This document shows, piece after piece, positions 51,296-58,231 of a stretch of DNA of 64,000 bases. Within the stretch, counting starts at the first letter, position 1; every line of letters begins with the position of its first letter. Origin of the DNA: a virus; the IMG/VR virus record IMGVR_UViG_3300030098_006570, positions 84,085-148,084 of that record; one strand, given 5' to 3'. The position numbers and the translations under genes are program-made. The notes beneath the pieces were generated by a model, which was not told the origin of the DNA, searched no databases, and saw only the letters and a program-made list of their open reading frames with translations.

Positions 51296-51321
51296 AAAAA
51301 AACCCGCCACAATGGGCGGGC
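51296..51321 (-). terminator. Rho-independent terminator
   Basis: On the minus strand GCCCGCC, loop CATTGT, GGCGGG is followed by a run of seven T. The stem is six G-C pairs (51303-51308 with 51315-51320). It ends the transcript of the gene at 51353-51772, 31 nt after its stop codon. Confidence 0.88.
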
Positions 51322-51352
51322 TCTGTTGTGACCCTCGCGGGTATGTTGCGAA

Positions 51353-51772
51353 TTAGCTTCGCTTGTATCCTCGCTTGTTGAGGGTCATGGCAGTGATAGA
51401 AAGCTCAACGCTATCCGCGCCAGCCTCAGCCGCAAGAAGCTGCGCGGCCTGGACGGCCTCACGAAGCTCCGCAACCTTTGCAACGTTGCTCGGGTCAATA
51501 CCAACCAATTCACACGCCTGAATTGCACCGTCCAGCTTCGACTGAGCGGCGGCAACCTGGGAAGCCGCGTCAGCACCGGACACGGTGAAGTCGAGCACGC
51601 GACGGCTGGACGCCTTGACGGCCTTCGTGGTCGCCGGGACGCCGTGAAGCATCAGCGCGGACCCTTCCGGGTTAAGGTCGCCGTGCGAGTCCTGGATGAA
51701 AGTGAACGCGGACCCGATGTTGCTGAAAGCGAGGGTCATGTCAGCTGCGGTTGCGAGGTAGATAGTGGTCAT
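51353..51772 (-). CDS. Hypothetical protein under tandem operator-linked promoters
   Basis: A 139-aa protein from ATG 51772 (AAAGGACACACTAAC site). Residues 1-60 are strand-rich (TTIYLATAADMTLAFSNIG); residues 65-125 are Ala-rich helices (AASQVAAAQSKLDGAIQAC, ELREAVQAAQLLAAEAGADS); the end is basic (NKRGYKRS). Higher GC than neighbours. It is monocistronic, with two promoters upstream and a strong terminator, which suggests high expression. No family recognised. An in-frame ATG further upstream lies within the promoter repeats and is unlikely to be used. Confidence 0.65.
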   Translation of the reverse strand: MTTIYLATAADMTLAFSNIGSAFTFIQDSHGDLNPEGSALMLHGVPATTKAVKASSRRVLDFTVSGADAASQVAAAQSKLDGAIQACELVGIDPSNVAKVAELREAVQAAQLLAAEAGADSVELSITAMTLNKRGYKRS

Positions 51773-51821
51773 GTTAGTGTGTCCTTTCGAGACGCGGGCT
51801 TCATTGCCCTCAACTGTCCTT

Positions 51822-51869
51822 ATAGTAGCATAAGGACTTGACTTTGTATCGGGCATCTTTCTGCCCGAT
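51822..51869 (-). promoter_or_regulatory. Promoter P1 with inverted-repeat operator
   Basis: On the minus strand GATACA (51845-51850), 17 nt, then TGC-TACTAT (-10 at 51822-51827, extended -10). A perfect inverted repeat ATCGGGCA-N6-TGCCCGAT (51848-51869) overlaps the -35 box. The same arrangement occurs 91 bp upstream. The -35 is a poor match, which together with the palindrome suggests control by a dimeric DNA-binding protein. Confidence 0.6.
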
Positions 51870-51912
51870 TGACTCAGGGGGTCGGCCTGTCCTTGCCCCA
51901 TCGTCTACAAGT

Positions 51913-51960
51913 ATTGTAGCTGAAAAATTCGAATTTGTATCGGGCATAATCGTGCCCGGT
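51913..51960 (-). promoter_or_regulatory. Promoter P2 with inverted-repeat operator
   Basis: On the minus strand GATACA (51936-51941), 17 nt, then TACAAT (51913-51918). The inverted repeat ATCGGGCA-N6-TGCCCGGT (51939-51960) has one mismatch and overlaps the -35 exactly as in P1. Identical geometry in two copies makes chance unlikely. Confidence 0.6.
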
Positions 51961-51969
51961 CGATTGGGG

Positions 51970-52205
51970 TCGCGGATACTTGTGGGATGCAAGCACCGTG
52001 AGCTTTTGATTACTTGTAGCATGCAACCGTAACACTTAGTACACGCAAGCAACTCACAAACACTTGATTGCATGCCGCATATAACTCACAGAACTCACGT
52101 TTTGCGCCTGTACTATATCAACACATTCGCATCCCCACTATTCTCCACATTGCTATCACCCTGCTATCAAACTAAAACACTACTTACACATTACCTCCAT
52201 TCCCC
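51970..52205. other. Intergenic stretch without recognised genes
   Basis: This stretch is AT-rich in its right half and has several copies of ACTCAC/AACTCA and of CTATCA (for example CATTGCTATCACCCTGCTATCAAAC). No clear terminator follows the gene at 52206 and no open frame has a usable start. It may hold the 3' untranslated part of that gene's transcript. Confidence 0.4.
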
Positions 52206-53006
52206 CTAAGTCACAGGCGCATACTCTACAGGTCTAGACAATACCTTCAAGCGGTAGTCAATGACATCACTCATAAAGTAGCAGTTGGACCTGGGTAGCA
52301 TGTACTCGTCAACGCTTGTCGTGTTAGCAGTCCAATGCACTTTCACATAACCGTGTTCCTCTACCTCTCGCACAATACCCAGGACACTTCCTGTATAATC
52401 TTGAGTCATTTTTCCTGCAATAATTTCTTGAATTGTCACAAGATCTCCTGGCAAGATTTCTGCTTCGAATTTTTGTACCTTTTTCTGCGAAGGATTTTTA
52501 TTGAGCGGATAATTCCTCTGCCTCGCTTGATCGCGGCGTTGTCGCGGGCCGATTTTCTGAGACTTTCCTGCTGTGATTTTCTGTGAAGATTTCTTTGTTG
52601 TACTCGCTGCCTTTTTCTTGCCGCCCCATGTAGTCCAACAGGCATTCGCACAAACCACGTTGCCACTTTTTGCTGTGAACTTTTTTGCCTTACAATGCTT
52701 GCATGTCTTTACAAACTTTTCTGCTGCTTCCTGCGCCCGAATGGTCTTGACAAGTCCTGTGTTGGTCGTGAAAACTTCTGTGGTTATCTCGCGCCACTGC
52801 TTCTGTCGATTGATGTAGCAGAGCTTCACCCCAACCTTGCCAACGATTTTTCCTGTCTTGCCGTCAATGCCGGAATCAACCACAACGCGCACAAACTTTG
52901 CGCTGGGATGCTTGCGGCTATAAATGATGCTTGTGCCCTTCCCATTCTTCTTGTGGGGAAAGAAGCCTTCGGCCTTGAGGATTGCTTTTCGCTGGACTAC
53001 TGTCAT
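52206..53006 (-). CDS. Zinc-ribbon/SH3-like two-part protein
   Basis: A 266-aa protein with good site GCGAGGTATAAA. The N-terminal 90 residues are unknown. A Cys cluster at about 103-123 (CKHCKAKK, then CANACW) may bind zinc. Residues 130-180 are Lys/Gln/Arg-rich and disordered. The C-terminal about 85 residues begin LPGDLVTIQEI and have GIVREVEEHGYVKVHW, an SH3/KOW-like barrel of the type arrayed at 61-64 kb. The combination suggests RNA or DNA contact. Function unknown. Confidence 0.55.
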   Translation of the reverse strand: MTVVQRKAILKAEGFFPHKKNGKGTSIIYSRKHPSAKFVRVVVDSGIDGKTGKIVGKVGVKLCYINRQKQWREITTEVFTTNTGLVKTIRAQEAAEKFVKTCKHCKAKKFTAKSGNVVCANACWTTWGGKKKAASTTKKSSQKITAGKSQKIGPRQRRDQARQRNYPLNKNPSQKKVQKFEAEILPGDLVTIQEIIAGKMTQDYTGSVLGIVREVEEHGYVKVHWTANTTSVDEYMLPRSNCYFMSDVIDYRLKVLSRPVEYAPVT

Positions 53007-53007
53007 T

Positions 53008-53220
53008 TTATACCTCGCTTATAATCTTGATGTCTGAGACGTACTCTTCGGACGTACATCCACCGTTCCAACTGAACCATTTTACCTGCACAACGTAAGC
53101 CCCGTTTGCATTCACCTGGATAATCCTGGTTACGGTTCCGGGGTCGCCCTCCAAAGTGATAGATTTCACAATGTCGCCAACTCGGCAGATTGGGTTTCCC
53201 CATGCGTCTTGCTTTCTCAT
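53008..53220 (-). CDS. SH3/KOW-like small protein
   Basis: A 70-aa protein from ATG 53220 with an excellent site (GGGAGGAATACG). It has CRVGDIVKSITLEGDPGTV, then QVNANGAYVVQVKWFSW and EEYVSDIKIISEV, the five-strand order of a small SH3-like barrel. It overlaps the upstream gene by 4 nt and precedes the 52206 gene by 1 nt. Function unknown. Confidence 0.6.
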   Translation of the reverse strand: MRKQDAWGNPICRVGDIVKSITLEGDPGTVTRIIQVNANGAYVVQVKWFSWNGGCTSEEYVSDIKIISEV

Positions 53221-53486
53221 CGTATTCCTCCCTTGTCTCGCCAAATCTCTTCGGCGAATCGCTTTGCGAAACGGAGACTGTAGCCGTTTCCATCAACTTC
53301 CTCTTCCTTCACTGCTGCGTTGGCGAAGTTGCGGAGGCACTTGATGAACTCGATTTTGCCAAAGGCTCGCTTGTTGGCTCGATGGAGGCTTTGGCCCATG
53401 TAGACGGCTGCAAGGTGTTCTACCATTTTGATGGTGTTTTCCATTCCGTTGCGGTCTTCGGTGTCAAAGACGATAACCATCTTCAT
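53217..53486 (-). CDS. Conserved-type small phage protein
   Basis: An 89-aa alpha/beta protein: MKMVIVFDTEDRNGMENTIK strand-helix start, then KIEFIKCLRNFANAA and SLRFAKRFAEEIW. I recall similar small proteins from other large phages, but no function is attached. Part of the four-gene unit from the promoter at 54027. Confidence 0.6.
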   Translation of the reverse strand: MKMVIVFDTEDRNGMENTIKMVEHLAAVYMGQSLHRANKRAFGKIEFIKCLRNFANAAVKEEEVDGNGYSLRFAKRFAEEIWRDKGGIR

Positions 53487-53491
53487 TTATC

Positions 53492-53971
53492 TTATCCTCG
53501 GAGCGCGGACAAATCGGCTTCGGTTAGGCCGAGAGAATCAAGCAGTTTCTGGCGTTCGGTCTTCTTGACCTTCGGAGCCTTTGCCTTTACCTTCTTCGGC
53601 TTCGGGACGGGCATCCCAATGTTTGCGGCCCGTGCGTTTCGCTCCTTCTTCTCTTTCTCCCATTGGGCGAAAAGGACAGCGTTTCCGGGGTGCATTGGAG
53701 CTTTGTTCCGCGCACGGAATCGAGCAAGACGAGCCCTGCGAGCAGCGCCTGGAATGCCATTAGCAAAGGCAGCATCTTTTGCGTTAGCACGAGCGACGTT
53801 GTTTGCTCCACCGTGACGCTCGCAATACCAAACTTTATCGGCGCGAACATTTGGATCAAATTCGCGACAACCACCATGATGATTGCAAGAAACCCCATGA
53901 GTGTGGTTAGCCGCTTCGCGGGAATTGCTGGCGATGATGAAGGCATTTCGGACATTGTTGCGCTTACCCAT
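53492..53971 (-). CDS. Basic Cys/His protein of unknown function
   Basis: A 159-aa protein from ATG 53971 (GAGGAG site). The N-terminal region has C and H residues in a pattern able to bind zinc (SCNHHGGCREF, then WYCERHGG). The middle is Arg/Ala-rich (GAARRARLARFRARNKA), the C-terminal part Lys-rich with KVKAKAPKVKKTERQK, ending in a short helix. It is likely nucleic-acid binding. First gene after the sigma70 promoter at 54027-54055. Confidence 0.55.
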   Translation of the reverse strand: MGKRNNVRNAFIIASNSREAANHTHGVSCNHHGGCREFDPNVRADKVWYCERHGGANNVARANAKDAAFANGIPGAARRARLARFRARNKAPMHPGNAVLFAQWEKEKKERNARAANIGMPVPKPKKVKAKAPKVKKTERQKLLDSLGLTEADLSALRG

Positions 53972-54026
53972 TCTTTCGATTCTCCTCTGGCGGGATGGCA
54001 GCATGCCTTTCCCTCACTGTGGTTAT

Positions 54027-54055
54027 ATAATACCACGCGCGAGGGGTACTGTCAA
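54027..54055 (-). promoter_or_regulatory. Sigma70-type promoter
   Basis: Minus strand TTGACA (54050-54055), 17 nt, TATTAT (54027-54032) preceded by TGG (extended -10). Drives genes 53971 to 52206. Confidence 0.8.
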
Positions 54056-54063
54056 GCAAAAAA

Positions 54064-54684
54064 TTACCGCGAAACTGCGCCTTCGCGCTTTGTGATCTCC
54101 GCGACCTTCAACATAGCCTTCTGGCGGAGGTTCTCAAAATCATCCGTATAGTATCGGCGGGCATTCTCCGGTGTCTTGATGGTGCCAAGTCTGAGAGCAA
54201 GGTCAAGCGTGCAATTCGGATGATCCACGAATCGGCGCAAAGTATAAGTCCGCGTTGCTTCCTCTTCGGGCAAATCGGCGTAGATTTCCTCAAGCAGTGC
54301 GCCTGGAGTCTTGCTGGGTCCATTGTTCGACGCCCAATAAGGTCGAGCGAGGAATGCTTGCTGCATTCGCCAGATGGAACGACTGTTGTTCTTGAAATAC
54401 TTGCGATAAGTATCAAAGTATTCCTGTTCGGTCAACTCGATGTTTCCATGTGCCAGCATAACTGACTTCAAAACGTAACCCCTGCAATTCCAGAGTTCGC
54501 GGGCTGCCTCCGGGGTTAGATTGGTGTTGGCGGCCAAATACTCCTTGCCGAGCTTGTACCAATGCTTTGCAATCGCCATCATCGTTTCGGCGTCAGTAAA
54601 GCGATTCTTTGCAAGTGCGACAACCTCGGAGTTGTACATGTTGCCAATGTTGTTCGCGTAGGGCGATCCATAAACTTGTGTCAT
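54064..54684 (-). CDS. Hypothetical protein
   Basis: A 206-aa largely helical protein starting MTQVYGSPYANN at 54684 (an earlier in-frame ATG overlaps the upstream gene). Repeating helix pairs such as AKHWYKLGKEYLA and LRRFVDHPNCTLDLALRLGT suggest a helical-repeat fold. No family recognised. It is the last gene of the unit from the promoter at 55650. Confidence 0.55.
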   Translation of the reverse strand: MTQVYGSPYANNIGNMYNSEVVALAKNRFTDAETMMAIAKHWYKLGKEYLAANTNLTPEAARELWNCRGYVLKSVMLAHGNIELTEQEYFDTYRKYFKNNSRSIWRMQQAFLARPYWASNNGPSKTPGALLEEIYADLPEEEATRTYTLRRFVDHPNCTLDLALRLGTIKTPENARRYYTDDFENLRQKAMLKVAEITKREGAVSR

Positions 54685-54685
54685 C

Positions 54686-54958
54686 TTAAAATTCCAATCC
54701 GTTGAAGTCAAAAGGGTCTACGTCCGCAGAATTACGGGGGTTGTCGGGCTCACCTTCGCCCACTGCATCGGCAATCGAATTACGGAACTGCTGCTGTGCG
54801 TCAAACAACTTCTGCCAGCACCATTCGGCTGAACCTGCTTCGGTGAGGTCAGCATCATTACGACTATCCGCCCACTCAAGCCGCTTTGCGTCCCCGTAAT
54901 TGTCCAAAGCCACCAGAATCGTGGTGACTTCATCATCAGTTAGTTCAAATTTGATCAT
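54686..54958 (-). CDS. Hypothetical small acidic protein
   Basis: A 90-aa protein: N-terminal helices with FELTDDEVTTILVALDNYGD, a central WCWQKLFDAQQQFRN and the acidic, disordered end GEGEPDNPRNSADVDPFDF. It overlaps the upstream gene by 4 nt. Family not recognised; acidic tails of this kind are common in phage proteins that bind host factors. Confidence 0.55.
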   Translation of the reverse strand: MIKFELTDDEVTTILVALDNYGDAKRLEWADSRNDADLTEAGSAEWCWQKLFDAQQQFRNSIADAVGEGEPDNPRNSADVDPFDFNGLEF

Positions 54959-55236
54959 CCTGGGAACTCCGAATTCTCGAAAACTGCCGGGTGCATAACG
55001 TGACCAGCAATCGCTCGGGCCTTTCCAACATGGGACGAAGTAGTCACAGAGTAAAATCCGCCACCGGGGGAAGTGTAATCTCCCAGAATCGTTGCTCCGG
55101 TCTTCGCCCGATAGCCAATCCTGAGATTGTAAGAATAAAGGTTCACGCCGTCTGTGCGAAGTGCTCCGTTGTGGGAACTAGCTGCAACGCCGCGTGTCCA
55201 GGCGTTGATAACAAGTTCATTTCTCATTCTACTCAT
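54955..55236 (-). CDS. Small phage protein of a recurrent type (DUF8033-like)
   Basis: A 93-aa strand-rich protein; start ATG 55236 with GGAGATTAGAACA upstream. The text DGVNLYSYNLRIGYR, then GDYTSPGGGFYSVTTSSHVG resembles small proteins I recall from several large phage genomes (possibly DUF8033). Function unknown. It overlaps the next gene by 4 nt. Confidence 0.55.
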   Translation of the reverse strand: MSRMRNELVINAWTRGVAASSHNGALRTDGVNLYSYNLRIGYRAKTGATILGDYTSPGGGFYSVTTSSHVGKARAIAGHVMHPAVFENSEFPG

Positions 55237-55240
55237 TGTT

Positions 55241-55300
55241 CTAATCTCCAACCACTGCAAACAGTGCGAAAGCCACATTCAAAAACGCGAAAGCAATCAT
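55241..55300 (-). CDS. 19-aa hydrophobic micropeptide
   Basis: MIAFAFLNVAFALFAVVGD is a single membrane-length hydrophobic peptide. The ATG at 55300 has a near-ideal site (GAGGAGTAAA) that is formed by the end of the preceding gene, and the TAG is followed by the next gene's own ribosome site. Tight packing on both sides supports translation, although a leader peptide role is equally possible. Confidence 0.45.
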   Translation of the reverse strand: MIAFAFLNVAFALFAVVGD

Positions 55301-55301
55301 T

Positions 55302-55406
55302 TTACTCCTCTTCCTCTTCAATGTCATCGTCAAAAATAACTTCGTCATATTCAATGTCAAAGCCGTACCGTAGGGAATTGCAATATTCCCAAATGTTATC
55401 ATCCAT
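55302..55406 (-). CDS. 34-aa acidic micropeptide
   Basis: A peptide with start MDDNIWEYCNSLRYGFDIEY and a Glu/Asp tail (DDDIEEEEE). The ATG at 55406 has AAAGGACATATC upstream. It overlaps the end of the 25-aa peptide frame and is one base from the 19-aa frame. Very acidic; could mimic nucleic acid or simply couple translation. Confidence 0.45.
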   Translation of the reverse strand: MDDNIWEYCNSLRYGFDIEYDEVIFDDDIEEEEE

Positions 55407-55476
55407 GATATGTCCTTTCATAAATCCAAAGCCCTCCGAGATACCAGAGAGCGAACCACAGTCCAATTTCAATCAT
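55399..55476 (-). CDS. 25-aa hydrophobic micropeptide
   Basis: MIEIGLWFALWYLGGLWIYE plus five residues: Trp-rich and of membrane-spanning length. Its ATG overlaps the stop of the 47-aa gene (TAATG), a classic re-initiation arrangement, with no independent ribosome site. Confidence 0.4.
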   Translation of the reverse strand: MIEIGLWFALWYLGGLWIYERTYHG

Positions 55477-55619
55477 TACCAGTTCTTTCGGTTCTTGTGT
55501 TTCGGCTTGCGGGAGCGTCCCTTTGAAACGTCCCGGTTGCGAGTGTGATGTTTACCTGCACCACCTCTTTGGAAGGCGGCGATTGCAATCCAATTTCGAG
55601 TTTTGCTGCTCTTAGACAT
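55476..55619 (-). CDS. 47-aa basic protein
   Basis: A small basic protein starting MSKSSKTRNWIAIAAFQRGG, followed by AGKHHTRNRDVSKGRSRKPK and ending HKNRKNW. Short basic proteins with GAGKHH and RDVxKGRxRKxKH are frequent in phages of several kinds. It is the first gene after the promoter at 55650, 31 nt from the -10 box. Likely nucleic-acid binding; function unknown. Confidence 0.6.
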   Translation of the reverse strand: MSKSSKTRNWIAIAAFQRGGAGKHHTRNRDVSKGRSRKPKHKNRKNW

Positions 55620-55649
55620 TCAGGGTACCCCTTCCTCCACTGTCTTTAT

Positions 55650-55678
55650 AGTATACAGGAAGGGGCACCCACTGTCAA
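55650..55678 (-). promoter_or_regulatory. Sigma70-type promoter
   Basis: Minus strand TTGACA (55673-55678), 17 nt, TATACT (55650-55655). Drives the eight-frame unit from 55619 to 54064. Confidence 0.82.
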
Positions 55679-55689
55679 GAGAAAAATAG

Positions 55690-56976
55690 TTACCTTTCGG
55701 TAGGAACGATAATCATTCGTTCGGGCTTCGGGTTGAAGTAGGGACGCTGGCCGTTGTACTCATCGGTAATCCAGAGACGTTGAACATTGCAGCGAACCGG
55801 CTTCGGTGCCTCCATATCGGTACAAATGATAAGGCCGTCGAATCCGCCCTTCTCATTCACGAACTTCGTGGGAGCGTTGAAGCAAGTTCCGCCGTGCATG
55901 ACACGTTCACGCTTGCGCTGCATTCCCTTCTTCCAAACATAATTCAAACTCTCCTCGACACGAGTATCGAAAGGAATCACCGTGAACTCTGCGATCTTAG
56001 CAAGCGAGTTCAACTCTGCAAAGAAGGATGCCAGCATAGCATCCGAAACCGAGCCCGACTGGTCGATTGCAATCGCAATCTTAGCAGTTCGGGAAGACTT
56101 CTTGCCAGGATGCTGGTAAGGATAACGCTTGTTGATCTTGCGAACCGTGCTGCGCTTGTTTGCCTTCTGGCTCTGCTTCACAAAGTAGCGAAGCACCTTG
56201 CGCCAGTCAACCTTGCTGGAGATACCGTCAATAATCTCCTTCCTGAGATTGCTCGGCACACTTCCCCATCCACGGGAAGAAGAGTTTGCCTCTTCAACGG
56301 CGTCCTTCACGAACTCCTTGACTCGCTCCTCCGCAATCTGCTTTGTCTGCTCATCAACAGCATCCCAACCGGAGTGATCATCGAAAGAGTCCATATCGTC
56401 CAGGGACTGCTGGCCTTGCCCTTGTCCCTCTCCACCTTCACCTTCTTGAGGCTCACCCTGACCTTGTTGATTCTCCGGTTGTTCCTTCTGCATCTTGCGA
56501 AGTTCCTTCAAGTAGTGCTCGGCAGTCTTGAAAGGCTCAAGGTGCTCAAATGGCCCCTTTCCAGGCATACAAGCCATTTCGGGAAGGTGCGGAAGATGCC
56601 CGTTGATTGACAGGTCCATCGCGATGTTGTGAATCTTGCGCTCGTTCGGTGCCATGTCGCGGAAGGACAAGAATCGGTTGCCAGTCACATGCTGAAACAC
56701 AATGTGATAGAACTCGTGCTTTAGGATGTCCTTCTTTGCTTCATCACTCAGGGGAGCGAAGAACTTAGGATTGTAGACCATCTGCAACTTGCCCTCTTCC
56801 GTCACCATCACACCGGCAGTTGGAATCGCGTTGCTTGCACGCTTATCCATCCGACGCGAAAGTGCCGCAAAGAAAGGCTCGTCCATAAGCAGACGATGAA
56901 TGTGAATGTTCAGGTCGAAAGCGGATACATCCACTTCCTCAGTTTCGACTGCTTCGCTTTTGGCTGGCTCGGTCAT
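55690..56976 (-). CDS. VWA/metallopeptidase-like protein (DUF2201 type)
   Basis: A 428-aa protein from ATG 56976; GGAGGAACGCTCA precedes it, and an in-frame ATG 15 nt earlier overlaps that site. The N-terminal domain has HEFYH at 87-91 (HExxH, DUF2201 N-terminal metallopeptidase-like). A Gln/Gly/Glu-rich linker covers about 165-190. The C-terminal VWA-like domain begins at about 300 with the metal site D305-Q-S307-G-S309. Such proteins act with MoxR-type AAA+ ATPases, and one is encoded next upstream (57071). Each has its own promoter. Cellular pairs act in metal-cofactor insertion or complex remodelling. Confidence 0.82.
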   Translation of the reverse strand: MTEPAKSEAVETEEVDVSAFDLNIHIHRLLMDEPFFAALSRRMDKRASNAIPTAGVMVTEEGKLQMVYNPKFFAPLSDEAKKDILKHEFYHIVFQHVTGNRFLSFRDMAPNERKIHNIAMDLSINGHLPHLPEMACMPGKGPFEHLEPFKTAEHYLKELRKMQKEQPENQQGQGEPQEGEGGEGQGQGQQSLDDMDSFDDHSGWDAVDEQTKQIAEERVKEFVKDAVEEANSSSRGWGSVPSNLRKEIIDGISSKVDWRKVLRYFVKQSQKANKRSTVRKINKRYPYQHPGKKSSRTAKIAIAIDQSGSVSDAMLASFFAELNSLAKIAEFTVIPFDTRVEESLNYVWKKGMQRKRERVMHGGTCFNAPTKFVNEKGGFDGLIICTDMEAPKPVRCNVQRLWITDEYNGQRPYFNPKPERMIIVPTER

Positions 56977-57001
56977 TGAGCGTTCCTCCATTGTTACCTA
57001 T

Positions 57002-57030
57002 AGTATACCAGAAAAAAGGCGACCTGTCAA
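57002..57030 (-). promoter_or_regulatory. Sigma70-type promoter of the VWA gene
   Basis: Minus strand TTGACA (57025-57030), 17 nt, TGG-TATACT (57002-57007). Confidence 0.85.
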
Positions 57031-57070
57031 GCAAGGAAAGAGTATCCCCACTTGACAGGCCAGTCAGTTT

Positions 57071-58132
57071 CTACACCTTGTCGCCAGTCAGAATCTCCAC
57101 AAGGTAGTTACCAACCTTGCGACCATCAGCCGCAGCCGTGGAGTGGAACTGAATCGCGTTGTCCTGATTCGCCTGACCGATAACGGTCCACAGCTTCATG
57201 GCGGGCTCGCTCGGCAGAGACATGAAGTATGCCGCGAGGTTCACGAGTTCACCCTCGTTCAGGGAGTTAGCGAATCGGTCACTCGCACCCATCTTGTCAA
57301 TGAGAGCGCAGTGCTGGTTCAGGTCAACGTCCGGGGTCATTCCCTTGTCGAGAATGTCGGAAATGGTGACAACCTTGCTGTAGTTCGCTACGAAGTCGTT
57401 GAAAGCAACCGCAGCCTCGAATCCGAGGTAAGCAGAAGCCAGCGCAAACACAGCCGGGTTGGACTGGCCCGCTTCGACCAGTCCCGCAGCGGTCACAGTG
57501 TCCGAGAATCGAGCCCACGAACGACGCGACGGGTAAACCTTGTTCGGCTCGGGGTCGTCGTTGTGCTCAAGGTGCTCGGTGTTGTTCCGAATGAAGTCCG
57601 TCACCAGAGCATCGCAGTTGTCCGCAGCCCACGCAATCCAGTCATCAATGGAAGGCTCCACATCGAACACCGTGTAGCGGTCGAGTTCAGCCGGGTCCAT
57701 TTCACCGACCTGATAGGAAGCAGCGCCCGCGTGGGTTCCACCATTCACCGCAGCGAAAATCAGGGTGTCAGGGTGAAGTGCATGACCGGCGAGCTTGCGA
57801 GAATCGCAAAGCTCAAAGATACCCTGGCGAACTTCCAGGGTCGCACGGTCAACCTCATCGAGGAAGAGGACGACGCCATTATCACAGGCAGTCGCGAACC
57901 AGTCTGGAGGACAAAAGGAAGTCACCCCTTCATCCACAGTCGGCAGACCCAAAAGGTCGCCTTCCGTCATCTGCGAAGCGCGGCGCTCCACCACCGGAAG
58001 ACCGAGGGATTCCGCGTACTGGTAAACCACGGAAGACTTACCGATGCCGTGCCGACCACGGAGCAGGACAGGGTGATTCGCACTTGTAACGTGCGGAAGG
58101 ACGAGGAGAAGATTCTTGAAGTCGATTGCCAT
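57071..58132 (-). CDS. MoxR-type AAA+ ATPase
   Basis: A 353-aa AAA+ protein. Walker A GRHGIGKSS (26-34), pore-loop/ligand region with MTEGDLLGLPTVD, Walker B VVLFLDEVDRA, sensor 1 IFAAVNGG, and a C-terminal helical lid. The MoxR/RavA-like layout and the adjacent VWA gene make a two-component chaperone-like module likely. The first 20 residues are MAIDFKNLLLVLPHVTSANH. Read from its own promoter at 58179. Confidence 0.88.
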   Translation of the reverse strand: MAIDFKNLLLVLPHVTSANHPVLLRGRHGIGKSSVVYQYAESLGLPVVERRASQMTEGDLLGLPTVDEGVTSFCPPDWFATACDNGVVLFLDEVDRATLEVRQGIFELCDSRKLAGHALHPDTLIFAAVNGGTHAGAASYQVGEMDPAELDRYTVFDVEPSIDDWIAWAADNCDALVTDFIRNNTEHLEHNDDPEPNKVYPSRRSWARFSDTVTAAGLVEAGQSNPAVFALASAYLGFEAAVAFNDFVANYSKVVTISDILDKGMTPDVDLNQHCALIDKMGASDRFANSLNEGELVNLAAYFMSLPSEPAMKLWTVIGQANQDNAIQFHSTAAADGRKVGNYLVEILTGDKV

Positions 58133-58178
58133 GTTTTGTTCCTAGTTGTGGGGCTTACTCGCCCCGTCCATTATCTAT

Positions 58179-58207
58179 ATAGTACCACAGGGAGACGCTG
58201 CTGTCAA
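58179..58207 (-). promoter_or_regulatory. Sigma70-type promoter of the MoxR-like gene
   Basis: Minus strand TTGACA (58202-58207), 17 nt, TGG-TACTAT (58179-58184). Confidence 0.8.
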
Positions 58208-58231
58208 CCCTAAAAATGTTCACTTTCTATA

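Noticed and set aside
57143-58213. 356-codon plus-strand frame opposite the MoxR-like gene
   Set aside because: The minus-strand frame has intact AAA+ motifs, a promoter and a start; the antisense frame has no recognisable domain.
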